DNA of 64,000 nucleotides, from NCBI GenBank assembly GCA_014650415.1, contig BMUX01000011.1:233322-297321 (forward strand), in the 5' to 3' direction. Position 1 is the first letter of the stretch; the number at the start of each line of letters is the position of its first letter. Source of the stretch: Streptomyces spiroverticillatus. Lineage in GTDB: Bacteria; Actinomycetota; Actinomycetes; Streptomycetales; Streptomycetaceae. The notes under the pieces are model-generated. The model did not search any database, had not been told where the DNA came from, and saw nothing but the letters and a program-made list of their open reading frames with translations. Position numbers and translations under genes: made by a program. Shown here piece after piece: positions 38,055-47,400 of this stretch.

Positions 38055-39082
38055 TACTCCTGCGGCCCCCCGGGCCTCGGCACCCGGCGGGCCGCCGCCC
38101 AGTGGCAGGCCACCTGGGGGCCGTCCGCGTGGGCGGGCAGGACCGGCAGCGGCTCCGTACGGCACTTGTCCGCGACGCCCGCCTCCTCCGCCCGGCCCGA
38201 GGCAAGGACCTGGCAGCGGGCGTGGAAGCGGCAGCCGGAGGGGATGCGGGAGGGGTCCGGGGGCTCACCGCTCAGTACGACGGGCTCCCCGTCCGCCTCG
38301 GGGAGGACGGACAACAGGGCCTGGGTGTACGGGTGCTGAGGGTGCGTCAGTACGTCCTCCACCGGGCCCGACTCGACGATCCGGCCCAGGTACATGACCG
38401 CCACCCGGTCGGCGATGTTCCAGGCGAGGCCGAGGTCGTGGGTCACCACCAGGGCGGACAGGCCCAGTTCGTCGCGGAGTTTCAGGAGGAGGGCCAGGAT
38501 CTCGCCCCGTACGGAGGCGTCCAGGGACGCCACCGGCTCGTCGGCGACGATGAGTTCGGGGCCCAGGACCAGGGCGCCCGCGATGACGACGCGCTGGCGC
38601 TGGCCGCCGGAGAGCTCGTGCGGGTAGCGCAGGAAGAAGCGCTCGGGCGGGCGCAGGCCGGCCCGCGAGAGGGCCTCGGCGACGGCCGCGCGCTCGTCGC
38701 CCGGGTGGCCGTGGATGCGCAGGCCCTCGGCGACCGCGTCGTACACGGTGTGGCGGGGGTTGAGGGAGCCGCTCGGGTCCTGGAGGACGAGCTGCACCCG
38801 CTTGCGGTACGCCTTCAGGGCGCGCGCCCGGTAGTCCAGCGTCTCCCCGCCGAAGCTGACCTCGCCGGAGGTGGGCCGCACCAGCCCGAGCAGGGTCCGG
38901 GCGAGGGTGGTCTTGCCGCAGCCGGACTCCCCGACGAGGGCGACGATCTCGCCGGGGGCCAGCTCCAGATCGACCCCGTCGACGGCCTGCGCGGGGGGCG
39001 CGCCCCGCCGCCCGGGGAAGGTGACGTGCAGGGCGCGGGAGGCGAGGAGGGGGGAGGTAGCGGGGGCTTCGGCGGTGGTCAT
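38054..39082 (-). CDS. Oligopeptide-type ABC transporter ATPase (OppF-like)
   Basis: A 342-residue ATP-binding subunit. Walker A GESGCGKTTL, signature LSGGQRQRV, Walker B LIVADEPVASLD and the His in VVTHDLG are intact. The C-terminal extension SGCRFHARC is typical of OppD/OppF subunits. ATG 39082 overlaps the stop of the preceding ATPase gene by four bases. It is the last gene of a five-gene minus-strand operon that forms a complete peptide (or similar small solute) importer. Confidence 0.93.
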   Translation of the reverse strand: MTTAEAPATSPLLASRALHVTFPGRRGAPPAQAVDGVDLELAPGEIVALVGESGCGKTTLARTLLGLVRPTSGEVSFGGETLDYRARALKAYRKRVQLVLQDPSGSLNPRHTVYDAVAEGLRIHGHPGDERAAVAEALSRAGLRPPERFFLRYPHELSGGQRQRVVIAGALVLGPELIVADEPVASLDASVRGEILALLLKLRDELGLSALVVTHDLGLAWNIADRVAVMYLGRIVESGPVEDVLTHPQHPYTQALLSVLPEADGEPVVLSGEPPDPSRIPSGCRFHARCQVLASGRAEEAGVADKCRTEPLPVLPAHADGPQVACHWAAARRVPRPGGPQE

Positions 39083-40065
39083 GGGGCGGAAACTCCCTGG
39101 GGGATCGCGGGCGACACGTGGACGCACGCCGCGTGGTGGTGCGGGGCGGCCTCCCGCAGGGGCTGGTCGTCCTGCGTGCAGGAGGCGAGGGCGACCGGGC
39201 AGCGGGGGTGGAAGGTGCAGCCCGTGGGGAGGCGGGCGGGGTCCGGGGGGTCGCCCGGGAGACCGCGGGGGGCGCGGCGGGAGGCCGGGTCGCCGATGCG
39301 GGGGAAGGCGGCGGAGAGGGCCTGGGCGTAGGGGTGGTGGGCGGCGGTGTGGACGGCCGCGGCCGGGCCCTCCTCGACGACGCGGCCCGCGTACATCACG
39401 GCGAGGCGGTCGCAGGTGTCGGCGAGGACCGCGAGGTCGTGGCTGATCATGAGGAGGGAGATGTTCTGGTCCGCCACCAACTGCTCGATCAGGCGCAGGA
39501 TCTGGGCCTGGATCATCACGTCGAGCGCGGTGGTCGGCTCGTCGGCGACGATCAGGTGCGGGTCGCAGGCCAGGGACATCGCGATCATCACGCGCTGGCG
39601 CTGGCCGCCGGAGAGTTCGTGGGGGTAGGCGTCGGCGCGGGCGGCCGGGAGGCCCACCTGCTCCAGGAGGGCCGCCGTGCGTTTGCGGGCGGCGGCGGGG
39701 GTGGCCCGGCCGTGGATGAGGAGGGGTTCGGCGATCTGGTCGCCGATGCGGTGCACGGCGTTCAGGGAGTGCATCGCGCCCTGGAAGACGATCGACGCCC
39801 CGGCCCAGCGGACGGCACGCAGGCGACCCCACTTCATGGTGAGGACGTCCTCGCCGTCGAGGAGGATCTCGCCGGAGAGGTGCGCGGAGGCGGGCAGGAG
39901 GCGCAGGAGGGCCAGCGCGAGGGTGGACTTGCCGCAGCCGGACTCGCCCGCGACGCCGAGTTTCTGGCCGGCGGCGAGGGTGAGGTCGACGCCCCGTACG
40001 GCGTGCACGTCCTTCCCGTACCGGACATGGAGGTCCCGGAGTTCCAGGACAGGTGCTGTGCTCAA
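39079..40065 (-). CDS. Oligopeptide-type ABC transporter ATPase (OppD-like)
   Basis: A 328-residue ATP-binding subunit with Walker A GESGCGKSTLAL, signature LSGGQRQRVMI, Walker B LIVADEPTTALDV and switch MISHDLA, plus the family extension PTGCTFHPRC. The start is TTG 40065, because the four-base overlap TTGA with the upstream permease stop and the GGGGACGAG site leave no other good start before RDLHVRYG. Confidence 0.92.
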   Translation of the reverse strand: MSTAPVLELRDLHVRYGKDVHAVRGVDLTLAAGQKLGVAGESGCGKSTLALALLRLLPASAHLSGEILLDGEDVLTMKWGRLRAVRWAGASIVFQGAMHSLNAVHRIGDQIAEPLLIHGRATPAAARKRTAALLEQVGLPAARADAYPHELSGGQRQRVMIAMSLACDPHLIVADEPTTALDVMIQAQILRLIEQLVADQNISLLMISHDLAVLADTCDRLAVMYAGRVVEEGPAAAVHTAAHHPYAQALSAAFPRIGDPASRRAPRGLPGDPPDPARLPTGCTFHPRCPVALASCTQDDQPLREAAPHHHAACVHVSPAIPQGVSAP

Positions 40066-41027
40066 CGGCTCGTCCCCAGCTTCGGGTTGAGTACGGATTC
40101 CACCGCGCGCCCGCACAGGGTGAAGGCGAGCGCGACCACCGCGATGGCCAGGCCGGGCGGCGCCAGGTACCACCAGTGGCCGGACGACACCGCCCCCGTC
40201 TCCCGCGCCTCCTGGAGCATGCCGCCCCACGAGACGACGTTCGGGTCGCCCAGGCCCAGGAAGGCGAGGGTGGCCTCGGTGAGGATCGCCGAGGAGATGA
40301 GGAGGGTGGTCTGGGCGAGGACCAGCGGCATGACGTTGGGCAGCACGTGCCGGGCCATGATGTGACCGTGGCCGCCGCCCAGCGCCTGGGCACGTTCGAT
40401 GTACGGGCGCGACTCCACGGCGAGCGTCTGGGCCCGTACGAGACGGGCGGTGGTCGGCCAGGACGTCACCCCGATCGCCAGCACCACCGTCCACACGCTC
40501 TGCGAGAGCACCGTCGCCAGCACGATCGCCAGGACCAGGGCGGGCATCACCAGGAACCAGTCCGTGATCCGCATGACGACGGTCGCGAACCAGCCGCCGA
40601 AGTGCCCGGCGAGGATGCCGATGAGCGTGCCGATGGCGACCGAGAGCGCTGCCGCCATCAGGCCCACGGAGAGGGAGATCCGCGCCCCGTACAGGAGCAG
40701 CCCGAACAGTGACCGCCCGTACTGGTCGGTGCCGAGCGGGAAGCGGGAGCTGGGGGACTCCAGGGCCTTGCCGGGCGCCCCGGTGACGTTCTGCACGTCA
40801 CTGCCCACCAGCAGCGGCGCGGCCAGCGCTATGGCGGCGATCAGCAGGAGCGCCCCCAGCCCGTACAGGCCCGCCCGGTGCGAGCGGTACTGCCGCCAGA
40901 AGCGGGCGACGGACGTGCGGCGCCGCTCCCAGGTGAGGGAGCGGGCCTTGCCCTGCGGAGCGGCCCCGGTCGCAGGCGGCGGCGTGGATCCGGTCTCGGG
41001 CGGCGGCGTGGATTCGGACGTCGTCAT
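40062..41027 (-). CDS. Oligopeptide-type ABC transporter permease (OppC-like)
   Basis: A 321-residue inner-membrane subunit with six predicted helices. The cytoplasmic N-terminus is long and Pro/Thr-rich (TPPPETGSTPPPATG), the first helix is LGALLLIAAIALAAPLLV, and the ATPase-contacting EAA loop reads IERAQALGGGHGHIMARHVLP. ATG 41027 overlaps the upstream permease stop by four bases. Confidence 0.93.
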   Translation of the reverse strand: MTTSESTPPPETGSTPPPATGAAPQGKARSLTWERRRTSVARFWRQYRSHRAGLYGLGALLLIAAIALAAPLLVGSDVQNVTGAPGKALESPSSRFPLGTDQYGRSLFGLLLYGARISLSVGLMAAALSVAIGTLIGILAGHFGGWFATVVMRITDWFLVMPALVLAIVLATVLSQSVWTVVLAIGVTSWPTTARLVRAQTLAVESRPYIERAQALGGGHGHIMARHVLPNVMPLVLAQTTLLISSAILTEATLAFLGLGDPNVVSWGGMLQEARETGAVSSGHWWYLAPPGLAIAVVALAFTLCGRAVESVLNPKLGTSR

Positions 41028-42103
41028 CGGCCCACCCGGGGATCGAGCAGCGGATAGAGGAGGTCGGCGAGGAGGTTCATCAGGATCATCGCCCCCGCGA
41101 ACACCACGAACAGCCCCTGGATCAGCGGCAGATCGGGGACGGGGATCGCCTGGTAGAAGAGCCCGCCGAGGCCCGGCCAGGAGAACACCGACTCCACCAG
41201 GATGGAGCCCGCCGCCACGTGGCCGAGGTTGATGAACACCATGGTGACGGTCGGCAGCAGGGCGTTGGGCACGGCGTGCTTGCGCCGTACGAGCGCGTCC
41301 CGCAGCCCCTTCGCCCGCGCCGTCGTCAGGTAGTCGCTGCCCATCTCGTCCAGCAGCGAGGACCGCATGACCAGCAGCGTCTGCGCGTACCCGACCGCGA
41401 CGAGGGTCAGCACCGGCAGCACCATGTGGTGCGCCACGTCCAGCACATGCGCGAAGCCCGTCTCGGACCCCGACTCCATGCCACCGGTCGGGAACAGGCC
41501 CGGAATCGGCCCCATCCCCACCGAGAACACGATGATCAGCAGCAGCCCGAGCCAGAACGACGGCACCGACCACAGCGTCAGCGCCACGCCCGTGTTCAGC
41601 TTGTCGCCGAGCTGCCCGTGCCGCCATGCCGACCGGGTGCCCAGCCACAGCCCGAGCGCCGAGTAGATCACCACGGCGACCCCCGTCAGCAGCAGCGTCG
41701 CCGGGAACCTCTCCGCGATCAACTGGCTCACGGGCGCGTGGAATTGGTACGAGACGCCTAGGTCGCCGGTGAGTGCCTTGCCGCAGTAGTCGGTGAACTG
41801 CTGCCACAGCGGCGAGTCAAGACCGAACTGCCGCCGCAGCGCGGCCATTTGCTCCGGCGACACCGGGCGGTGGCGCGTCATCGCCTTCACCGGGTCGCCC
41901 GGGATGATCCGGAACAGGAAGAAGCTGGTGACGAGCACGGCGAGGAGCGAGACGGCGGCGCCGCCCAACTTCCCCGCGACGTACAGCAGATACGCGGTCT
42001 TCGGCCCGGCGGCGGCGCGCGCCAGGACGCCCCGCGACGGCCCGGACTTCACCGGGCCGCCGTCGGGCTCCCGCACCACGGCGGGGGTGCTCGCCGCGGT
42101 CAT
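41024..42103 (-). CDS. Oligopeptide-type ABC transporter permease (OppB-like)
   Basis: A 359-residue inner-membrane subunit. A soluble N-terminal stretch of about 40 residues precedes helix 1 (AVSLLAVLVTSFFLFRIIPG), with the OppB signature IPGDPV and GLDSPLWQQF. The EAA loop is TTARAKGLRDALVRRKHAVP. The binding-protein gene lies 111 bases upstream in the same direction. Confidence 0.93.
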   Translation of the reverse strand: MTAASTPAVVREPDGGPVKSGPSRGVLARAAAGPKTAYLLYVAGKLGGAAVSLLAVLVTSFFLFRIIPGDPVKAMTRHRPVSPEQMAALRRQFGLDSPLWQQFTDYCGKALTGDLGVSYQFHAPVSQLIAERFPATLLLTGVAVVIYSALGLWLGTRSAWRHGQLGDKLNTGVALTLWSVPSFWLGLLLIIVFSVGMGPIPGLFPTGGMESGSETGFAHVLDVAHHMVLPVLTLVAVGYAQTLLVMRSSLLDEMGSDYLTTARAKGLRDALVRRKHAVPNALLPTVTMVFINLGHVAAGSILVESVFSWPGLGGLFYQAIPVPDLPLIQGLFVVFAGAMILMNLLADLLYPLLDPRVGR

Positions 42104-42214
42104 GCGGTGCGGCTCGCGGGGGTGTTCGTCTTCATGGTCGCTCTCGGTTCTGTGGGGGAGGGGTGTCCGGTGGGAGTCCTGCCCGCCCGGACGCGGACGG
42201 ACCCGGTACGAGCC

Positions 42215-44119
42215 CTACTCGCGGTCCTCCGCCGTGCTGCTCCGGCGCCGGGTGACGACGAAGGCGATCACGAGGATCATCAGCACCGCGATTCCGATGA
42301 TGATCCACACGGCGGGCGAGGTCCCGGAGTCCTGGTCCGGCGTGTCACCGGACGCCGCCGGCTCCGCCGACCACCAGCTCCAGTAGCCGTCCTGGCCCCA
42401 GATGTTGCCGCCGGCCTCCGGCATCGTCTTGATCGACTTGATCTGGTCGGTGCGGTACGCCTCCAGGGCGTTCGGGTACACCATCACGTTCATGTACCCG
42501 GTGTCGTACAGCCGCGACTGCATCTGCTTGACGAGATCCGTGCGCCTGGCCTTGTCGTACTCGACGATCTGCCGGTCGTAGAGGCCGTCGAACTGCTTGT
42601 CGCAGATGAAGTTGTCGGTCTGGCCGGACGCGTCGGGGGTGGCGGGCAGCGCCGCGCAGGTGTGGATGGACAGGACGTAGTCGGGGTCGGGGTTGACCGA
42701 GTAGCCGTCGAAGGCGAGGTCGTACTCGCCCGCCAGCCAGCGGTCCGAGACGCTGTCCAGGCACTCGACCTTCAGCCCGATGCCCAGCTCGCCCCACCAC
42801 TCCGTGAGGTACTTGCCGACCGCCTTGTCGTTGGGGTCGGTGGCGTGGCACAGGATGCGGAAGTCGAGCGGCTTGCCGTCCTTGCCGAGGCGCTTGCCGT
42901 CCGCGTTCTTCTTGTACCCGGCGTCGTCGAGGGTCTTGGCGGCGGCGGCCGGGTCGTAGGCGATCTGCTGCTGCGCGGACGGTTTCCAGTGGTACTCGGC
43001 GAAGCGCGGCGGGATGTAGCCCTGGCCCTCGACCGCGTGTCCCTGGAAGACCTTGTCGACAATCGCCTTGCGGTCGACGGACTGGAACAGGGCCTTGCGC
43101 ACGGCCGGGTCGAGCAGCGCCGGGTTGCCGTCGCCGAACTTCTTGCCGGTCTTGTCCTTCGCGCCCGGGTTGGTGGCCAGCGCGAAGAAGCGGCGGCCGG
43201 GCGCGTCGTTGACCTTGATGTTCTTCTCGGACTTCAGGGACGCGGCCTGCGCGGGGGTCAGGCCCTGCACAAAGCCGACCTCGCCCCGGCGCAGCGCGGC
43301 GACGGCCGCGTCACCGTCCTTGTAGTACTTCATCGTCAGCTCGTCGAACTTCGGCGCGCCCCGCCAGAAGTTCTTGTTGGCCTTCAGCTTCACGTACTGG
43401 TCGGGCTTGTAGTCCGTGATGACGTACGGACCGTTCCCGACGATCGGGAAGTCCTTGTCGTTGTTGAACTTCGAGAAGTCGCCGACCTTCTCCCACACGT
43501 GCTTGGGCACGATCGGCACGTCCAGCGCCGTCATCGTGGCCTGCGGCTTCTTCAGCTCGACGACCAGGGTCGTCGGGTCGGGGGCGGTGACCTTCTTGAA
43601 GTTGGCGGTGAAGCTGCCGTTCGCGCTGGCGGCGCCCTCGTCCGTCATCATCTTGTTGAAGGTCCAGGCGGCGTCCTCGGCGGTCGCCTGCTTCCCGTCC
43701 GACCACTTCGAGTTGTCGCGGATCTTGTACGTCCACGTCAGCTTGTCCGGCGAGGACTTCCACTCGGTGGCCAGCGCCGGGATCGTATGCGCGTCCTTGA
43801 CGTCGTAGTTCGTCAGGTACTCGTACACGAGCCGGTGAATGCTCGTACTGACGAGCTTGGTCGCCAGGAACGGGCTGAGCGAGTCCACGCTCTGCGCGAC
43901 GGCGATGGTGAGGGTCCGGGGGGCCGCCTTGGCCTTCGCCTGGACCGCGGGCTGTTGTGGTGCGGCTGCCGCTGCCGGGCTCAGTGGGGTCGCGGCCGTG
44001 GCCAGCAGGGCGAAGACGGCGGCTCCGGTCGCCAGGAGGCGGCGGGCGGCCCGGGGGCGGGCGGGGTGCGGTGGCGGGGAGTGGGGGGTGGTGCCGGTCG
44101 TGGTGCCCTGAGTGTCCAT
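42215..44119 (-). CDS. Peptide/solute-binding protein with C-terminal membrane anchor
   Basis: A 634-residue extracellular solute-binding protein of family 5 (DppA/OppA type). A signal peptide (LLATGAAVFALLATAATP, cleaved around AAAAA) has no lipobox. The binding domain spans about residues 65-580 (SVDSLSPF, FNKMMTDEG, NGPYVI, DFRILCHA). The C-terminus adds a membrane helix AVWIIIGIAVLMILVIAFVV and a basic tail RRRSSTAEDRE, replacing the lipid anchor usual in Gram-positives. It is the first gene of the transporter operon, with a promoter near 44290-44319. Confidence 0.92.
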   Translation of the reverse strand: MDTQGTTTGTTPHSPPPHPARPRAARRLLATGAAVFALLATAATPLSPAAAAAPQQPAVQAKAKAAPRTLTIAVAQSVDSLSPFLATKLVSTSIHRLVYEYLTNYDVKDAHTIPALATEWKSSPDKLTWTYKIRDNSKWSDGKQATAEDAAWTFNKMMTDEGAASANGSFTANFKKVTAPDPTTLVVELKKPQATMTALDVPIVPKHVWEKVGDFSKFNNDKDFPIVGNGPYVITDYKPDQYVKLKANKNFWRGAPKFDELTMKYYKDGDAAVAALRRGEVGFVQGLTPAQAASLKSEKNIKVNDAPGRRFFALATNPGAKDKTGKKFGDGNPALLDPAVRKALFQSVDRKAIVDKVFQGHAVEGQGYIPPRFAEYHWKPSAQQQIAYDPAAAAKTLDDAGYKKNADGKRLGKDGKPLDFRILCHATDPNDKAVGKYLTEWWGELGIGLKVECLDSVSDRWLAGEYDLAFDGYSVNPDPDYVLSIHTCAALPATPDASGQTDNFICDKQFDGLYDRQIVEYDKARRTDLVKQMQSRLYDTGYMNVMVYPNALEAYRTDQIKSIKTMPEAGGNIWGQDGYWSWWSAEPAASGDTPDQDSGTSPAVWIIIGIAVLMILVIAFVVTRRRSSTAEDRE

Positions 44120-44158
44120 GGAGGGAGCCCTCGCGTCGTCACTTGCGCGTCACTTGCT

Positions 44159-44249
44159 GGTACGTGTGCGTGTACGTCTGCGTGTGCGTGTACGTCTGCT
44201 GGTACGTGTGCGTGTGCGTCGGCCGGTGCGTCTGCTCGTACGCGCCCCG
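44159..44249. repeat. GT/AC-rich simple repeat in the leader of the binding-protein gene
   Basis: Imperfect hexamer and dodecamer repeats of TACGTGTGCGTG and TACGTCTGCGTG run for about 90 bases. They fall within the probable 5' untranslated region of the minus-strand gene. Confidence 0.8.
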
Positions 44250-44289
44250 GGTGGCGGTGGATCTTGGATCGGCGGAGTGGTGTGGCGAA

Positions 44290-44319
44290 GGTCTACCAGC
44301 GGCGTTCAGGACGTGTCAA
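44290..44319 (-). promoter_or_regulatory. Promoter of the peptide-transporter operon
   Basis: On the minus strand TTGACA (44319-44314) is followed after 18 bases by TAGACC (44295-44290). Transcription would start near 44283, giving a leader of about 165 bases. Confidence 0.6.
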
Positions 44320-44345
44320 CGGCATGTCTACGGCGTGTCAACTGC
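44313..44345. repeat. Three 11-bp direct repeats at the -35 region
   Basis: GTGTCAACGGC, ATGTCTACGGC and GTGTCAACTGC follow each other with no gap, one helical turn apiece. The first contains the -35 hexamer. A regulator binding one face of the helix is plausible. Confidence 0.65.
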
Positions 44346-44403
44346 CGTGTGGGCTGCGGGAATAGGCAATTCGGGGCACCTGGACGGCTGTCGCGGGAAA
44401 GCG

Positions 44404-44448
44404 GAGGGCCCGCAGCGCGGCCGTCGTGCGACCGTACTGCGGGCCCTC
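44404..44448 (-). terminator. Terminator after the EspI-like gene
   Basis: GAGGGCCCGCAG and CTGCGGGCCCTC form a 12-bp stem with a 21-base loop, downstream of the minus-strand stop at 44471. Confidence 0.8.
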
Positions 44449-44470
44449 ATTGGTCTATACCCTTGACGCC

Positions 44471-47400
44471 CTACTGCTGAGGGGCCGAAGGCGGCTGCTG
44501 GGGCCAGCCGGGGGTGCTCTCCTGAGGGTCGGGGTGCGGCTGCTCACCGGGGGCGGGCGCCTGCCCGGGGAGCGGCTGCTGAGCGGCCGGCTGGCCCGGT
44601 GCCGGGAACTGGCCCTGTCCGGGATACGGACCCGGAGCCTGGCCGGGGAGGGGCTGGGCGGCGGGCTGGCCGGGCAGAGGTTGTGCGCCGGGCTGACCGG
44701 GCAGAGGCTGTGCGCCGGGCTGGCCGGGGGCCGGGAACTGCTGCTGCGGCTGCGGGAATTGGCCCTGCGGTACGGGTGCCTGCGCACCCGGCGCCGGGGG
44801 CTGCTGCCAGCCGCCGGGGGACTGGGGCTGCTGCTGCCAGGGCTGTGCGGGCGGGGGCTGCTGGCCGGGGAGGGGCTGGGGCTGCGGGGCCTGCGGGTTC
44901 TGCGGGGCCTGCTGGTCCGGGGTGAACTGGCCGTACTGCGGGGCCTGTTGGCCGGGCTGCTCGCCGGGGGCGGGCTGCGGCTGGGGCTGCTGCCAGTGCT
45001 GCCCCGGCTGCGGCTGTCCGGGCTGGACCGGCTGTCCCGGCTGCGGCTGGGCGGCGTACGGCTGCTGGTACTGGCCCGGTACGGGGCCGGGGACCTGGCC
45101 CGGGTGCTGCTGGCCCGGCATCGGCGGGGCGAGGTGCGGCGGCGGGTTGCCGTCCGCCGTCCACAGGCCCTGCGCCTGCTGTGCCCGTACGAAGTCCTCG
45201 GCCACCAGCGACGACAGGTGGAAGTACGCGTCCCGCGTCTTCGGCCGCATCATGTCGAGGTCGACCTCCGCGCCCGCCGCGAGGTGCTCGTCGAACGGCA
45301 CCACGACCACACCCCGGCAGCGCTGCTCGAAGTGCTGCACGATGTCGTCGACCTTGACCATCTTGCCGGTCTCGCGCACCCCGGAGATGACGGTCAGCGA
45401 ACGCTGCACCAGCTCCGCGTACCCGTGCGCCGACAGCCAGTCCAGCGTCGTCGACGCACTGCTCGCACCGTCCACGGACGGCGTCGAGATGATGATCAAC
45501 TGGTCGGCCAGGTCGAGGACTCCGCGCATCGCGCTGTAGAGGAGACCGGTGCCGGAGTCGGTGAGGATGATCGGGTACTGCTTGCCCAGCACGTCGATCG
45601 CGCGCCGGTAGTCCTCGTCGTTGAAGGCGGTGGAGACGGCCGGGTCGACGTCGTTGGCGATGATCTCCAGGCCGGAGGGGGCCTGCGAGGTGAACCGCCG
45701 GATGTCCATGTAGCTGTTGAGGTACGGGATCGCCTGGACCAGGTCGCGGATGGTCGCGCCGGTCTCGCGGCGCACGCGGCGGCCGAGCGTGCCGGCGTCC
45801 GGGTTGGCGTCGATGGCGAGGATCTTGTCCTGGCGCTCGGTGGCGAGGGTCGCGCCGAGGGCGGTCGTCGTCGTGGTCTTGCCGACGCCGCCCTTGAGGG
45901 AGATCACCGCGATGCGGTAGCAGGAGAGCACCGGGGTGCGGATCAGCTCCAGCTTGCGCAGCCGCTCGGCCTCCTCCTTCTTGCCGCCGAACTTGAAGCG
46001 GGAACCGGCGGAGGGGTTGCGGCTGCTCTTGGGCTTCTGCTTGTTGTTGCGCAGGAGACGCTCGGAGGACAGCTCGACGGCGGCGGTGTACCCGAGGGGC
46101 GCACCGGGGTGCGCGGCCTGCCGGGGGTCGGGCGCGACGGGCCAGGCGGCACCGGTGCGGGGGTCGACGGGGGCTTGGGGCTGAGGTGCCGCCGGGGCCG
46201 GGGCCTGCGGGGCTTGTGCCTGGGCCTGGGCTGCCTCGGGCTGGGGGAAGCCGTAGCCGCCCTGCGCCGGGGCTTGGGCGCCGGGGTGCGGGAAGCCGTA
46301 GCCGCCCTCGGCGGGGGCTGCGGGCTCCGGCTGCGGTACGGCCGAACCGGCAGGCGGGGTCGGGGAGTTGGGTGCGGTGGGCTGCGGGAAGCCGTAGCCA
46401 CCGGGTGCGTCGGGAGTGCCGGGCGCGGGGGCCGGCTGCGCGGCGAACGGCGGCTGGGGCGCGCTGGGGGCGGGCGGCTGCGGGGCCTCGGGGGCACCGG
46501 GCTGCGCAGGCGGCGGTACGACGGCGGGGGCGCCGGGAGCGTCCGGTGCGCCGGGCACGGCCAGGGCGGTTCCGGGCTGAGGGAATCCGTAGCCACTTCC
46601 GGGGGCGGGAGCCGGGGCCGGGGTGGCACCGGGCTGCGGGAGTCCGTAACCACTCTCGGGAGCGGGAGCGGGAGCGGGAGCGGGCGCGGCCGGTGCGTCC
46701 GGCTGCGGGAACCCGTATCCACTCACCGGCACACCCGGCGCCGACGGTGCCTGCGGGAACGGCGTCGCCCCCTCACCCACCACCGGCTGCGGCGGCTGCG
46801 TACCGAACGGCGCCTCCGCGCCCCCGCTCTGCGGCGGCAGCGCAGCCGAGGGTACCGGCGGCTGGGGCGCACCCAGCACCGGCGGCTGCGGCGCCGGGAA
46901 ACCACCCTGCGCCGCACCCGCATCGGCGGCCTCGGGCTGCGGGTAGCCGTACCCGCCCTGCTGCGGCACGGCAGCGTCCTCCGGGAAGCCGGACGACACC
47001 TGGGCCCGCTGCCCCGAGGTCTCGCTCGACGGCGCGGGCGTCGGCCACGCGGACGACGACGGCGGCGGAGCGGGCGCGGGCCACTGCGGGGCGGTGGTGG
47101 GGGCCGCGGGCCGGAAGGCCGGCGGAAGCGGCGGCAGGCTGCTGCCCTGCGCGGGGGCGGGCGGGGTCCAGGGCTGAACGGCGGCACTGCCGGAGGGCGG
47201 GGTGTCCTGCGGCTCGTCCACGGCGGCGGGGGCATCGGCGGCGGGGGCATCGGCAGGAACGGCGTCCGTGATGCCGTCCTCCGGAGCGCCGGGCTCCTCC
47301 GCCTCCGCCACGACGGCCTCCGGTGCGTCGTCCTCGGCCTCGTGCTCCTTGTCGCGCCCGGCGGAGTCCGTACCGGCGTCGTCGGAGAGGAAGCCGTGCG

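Noticed and set aside
44159..44249. CRISPR array
   Set aside because: Units are 6-12 bases with no spacers; this is a simple repeat and no cas genes are near.
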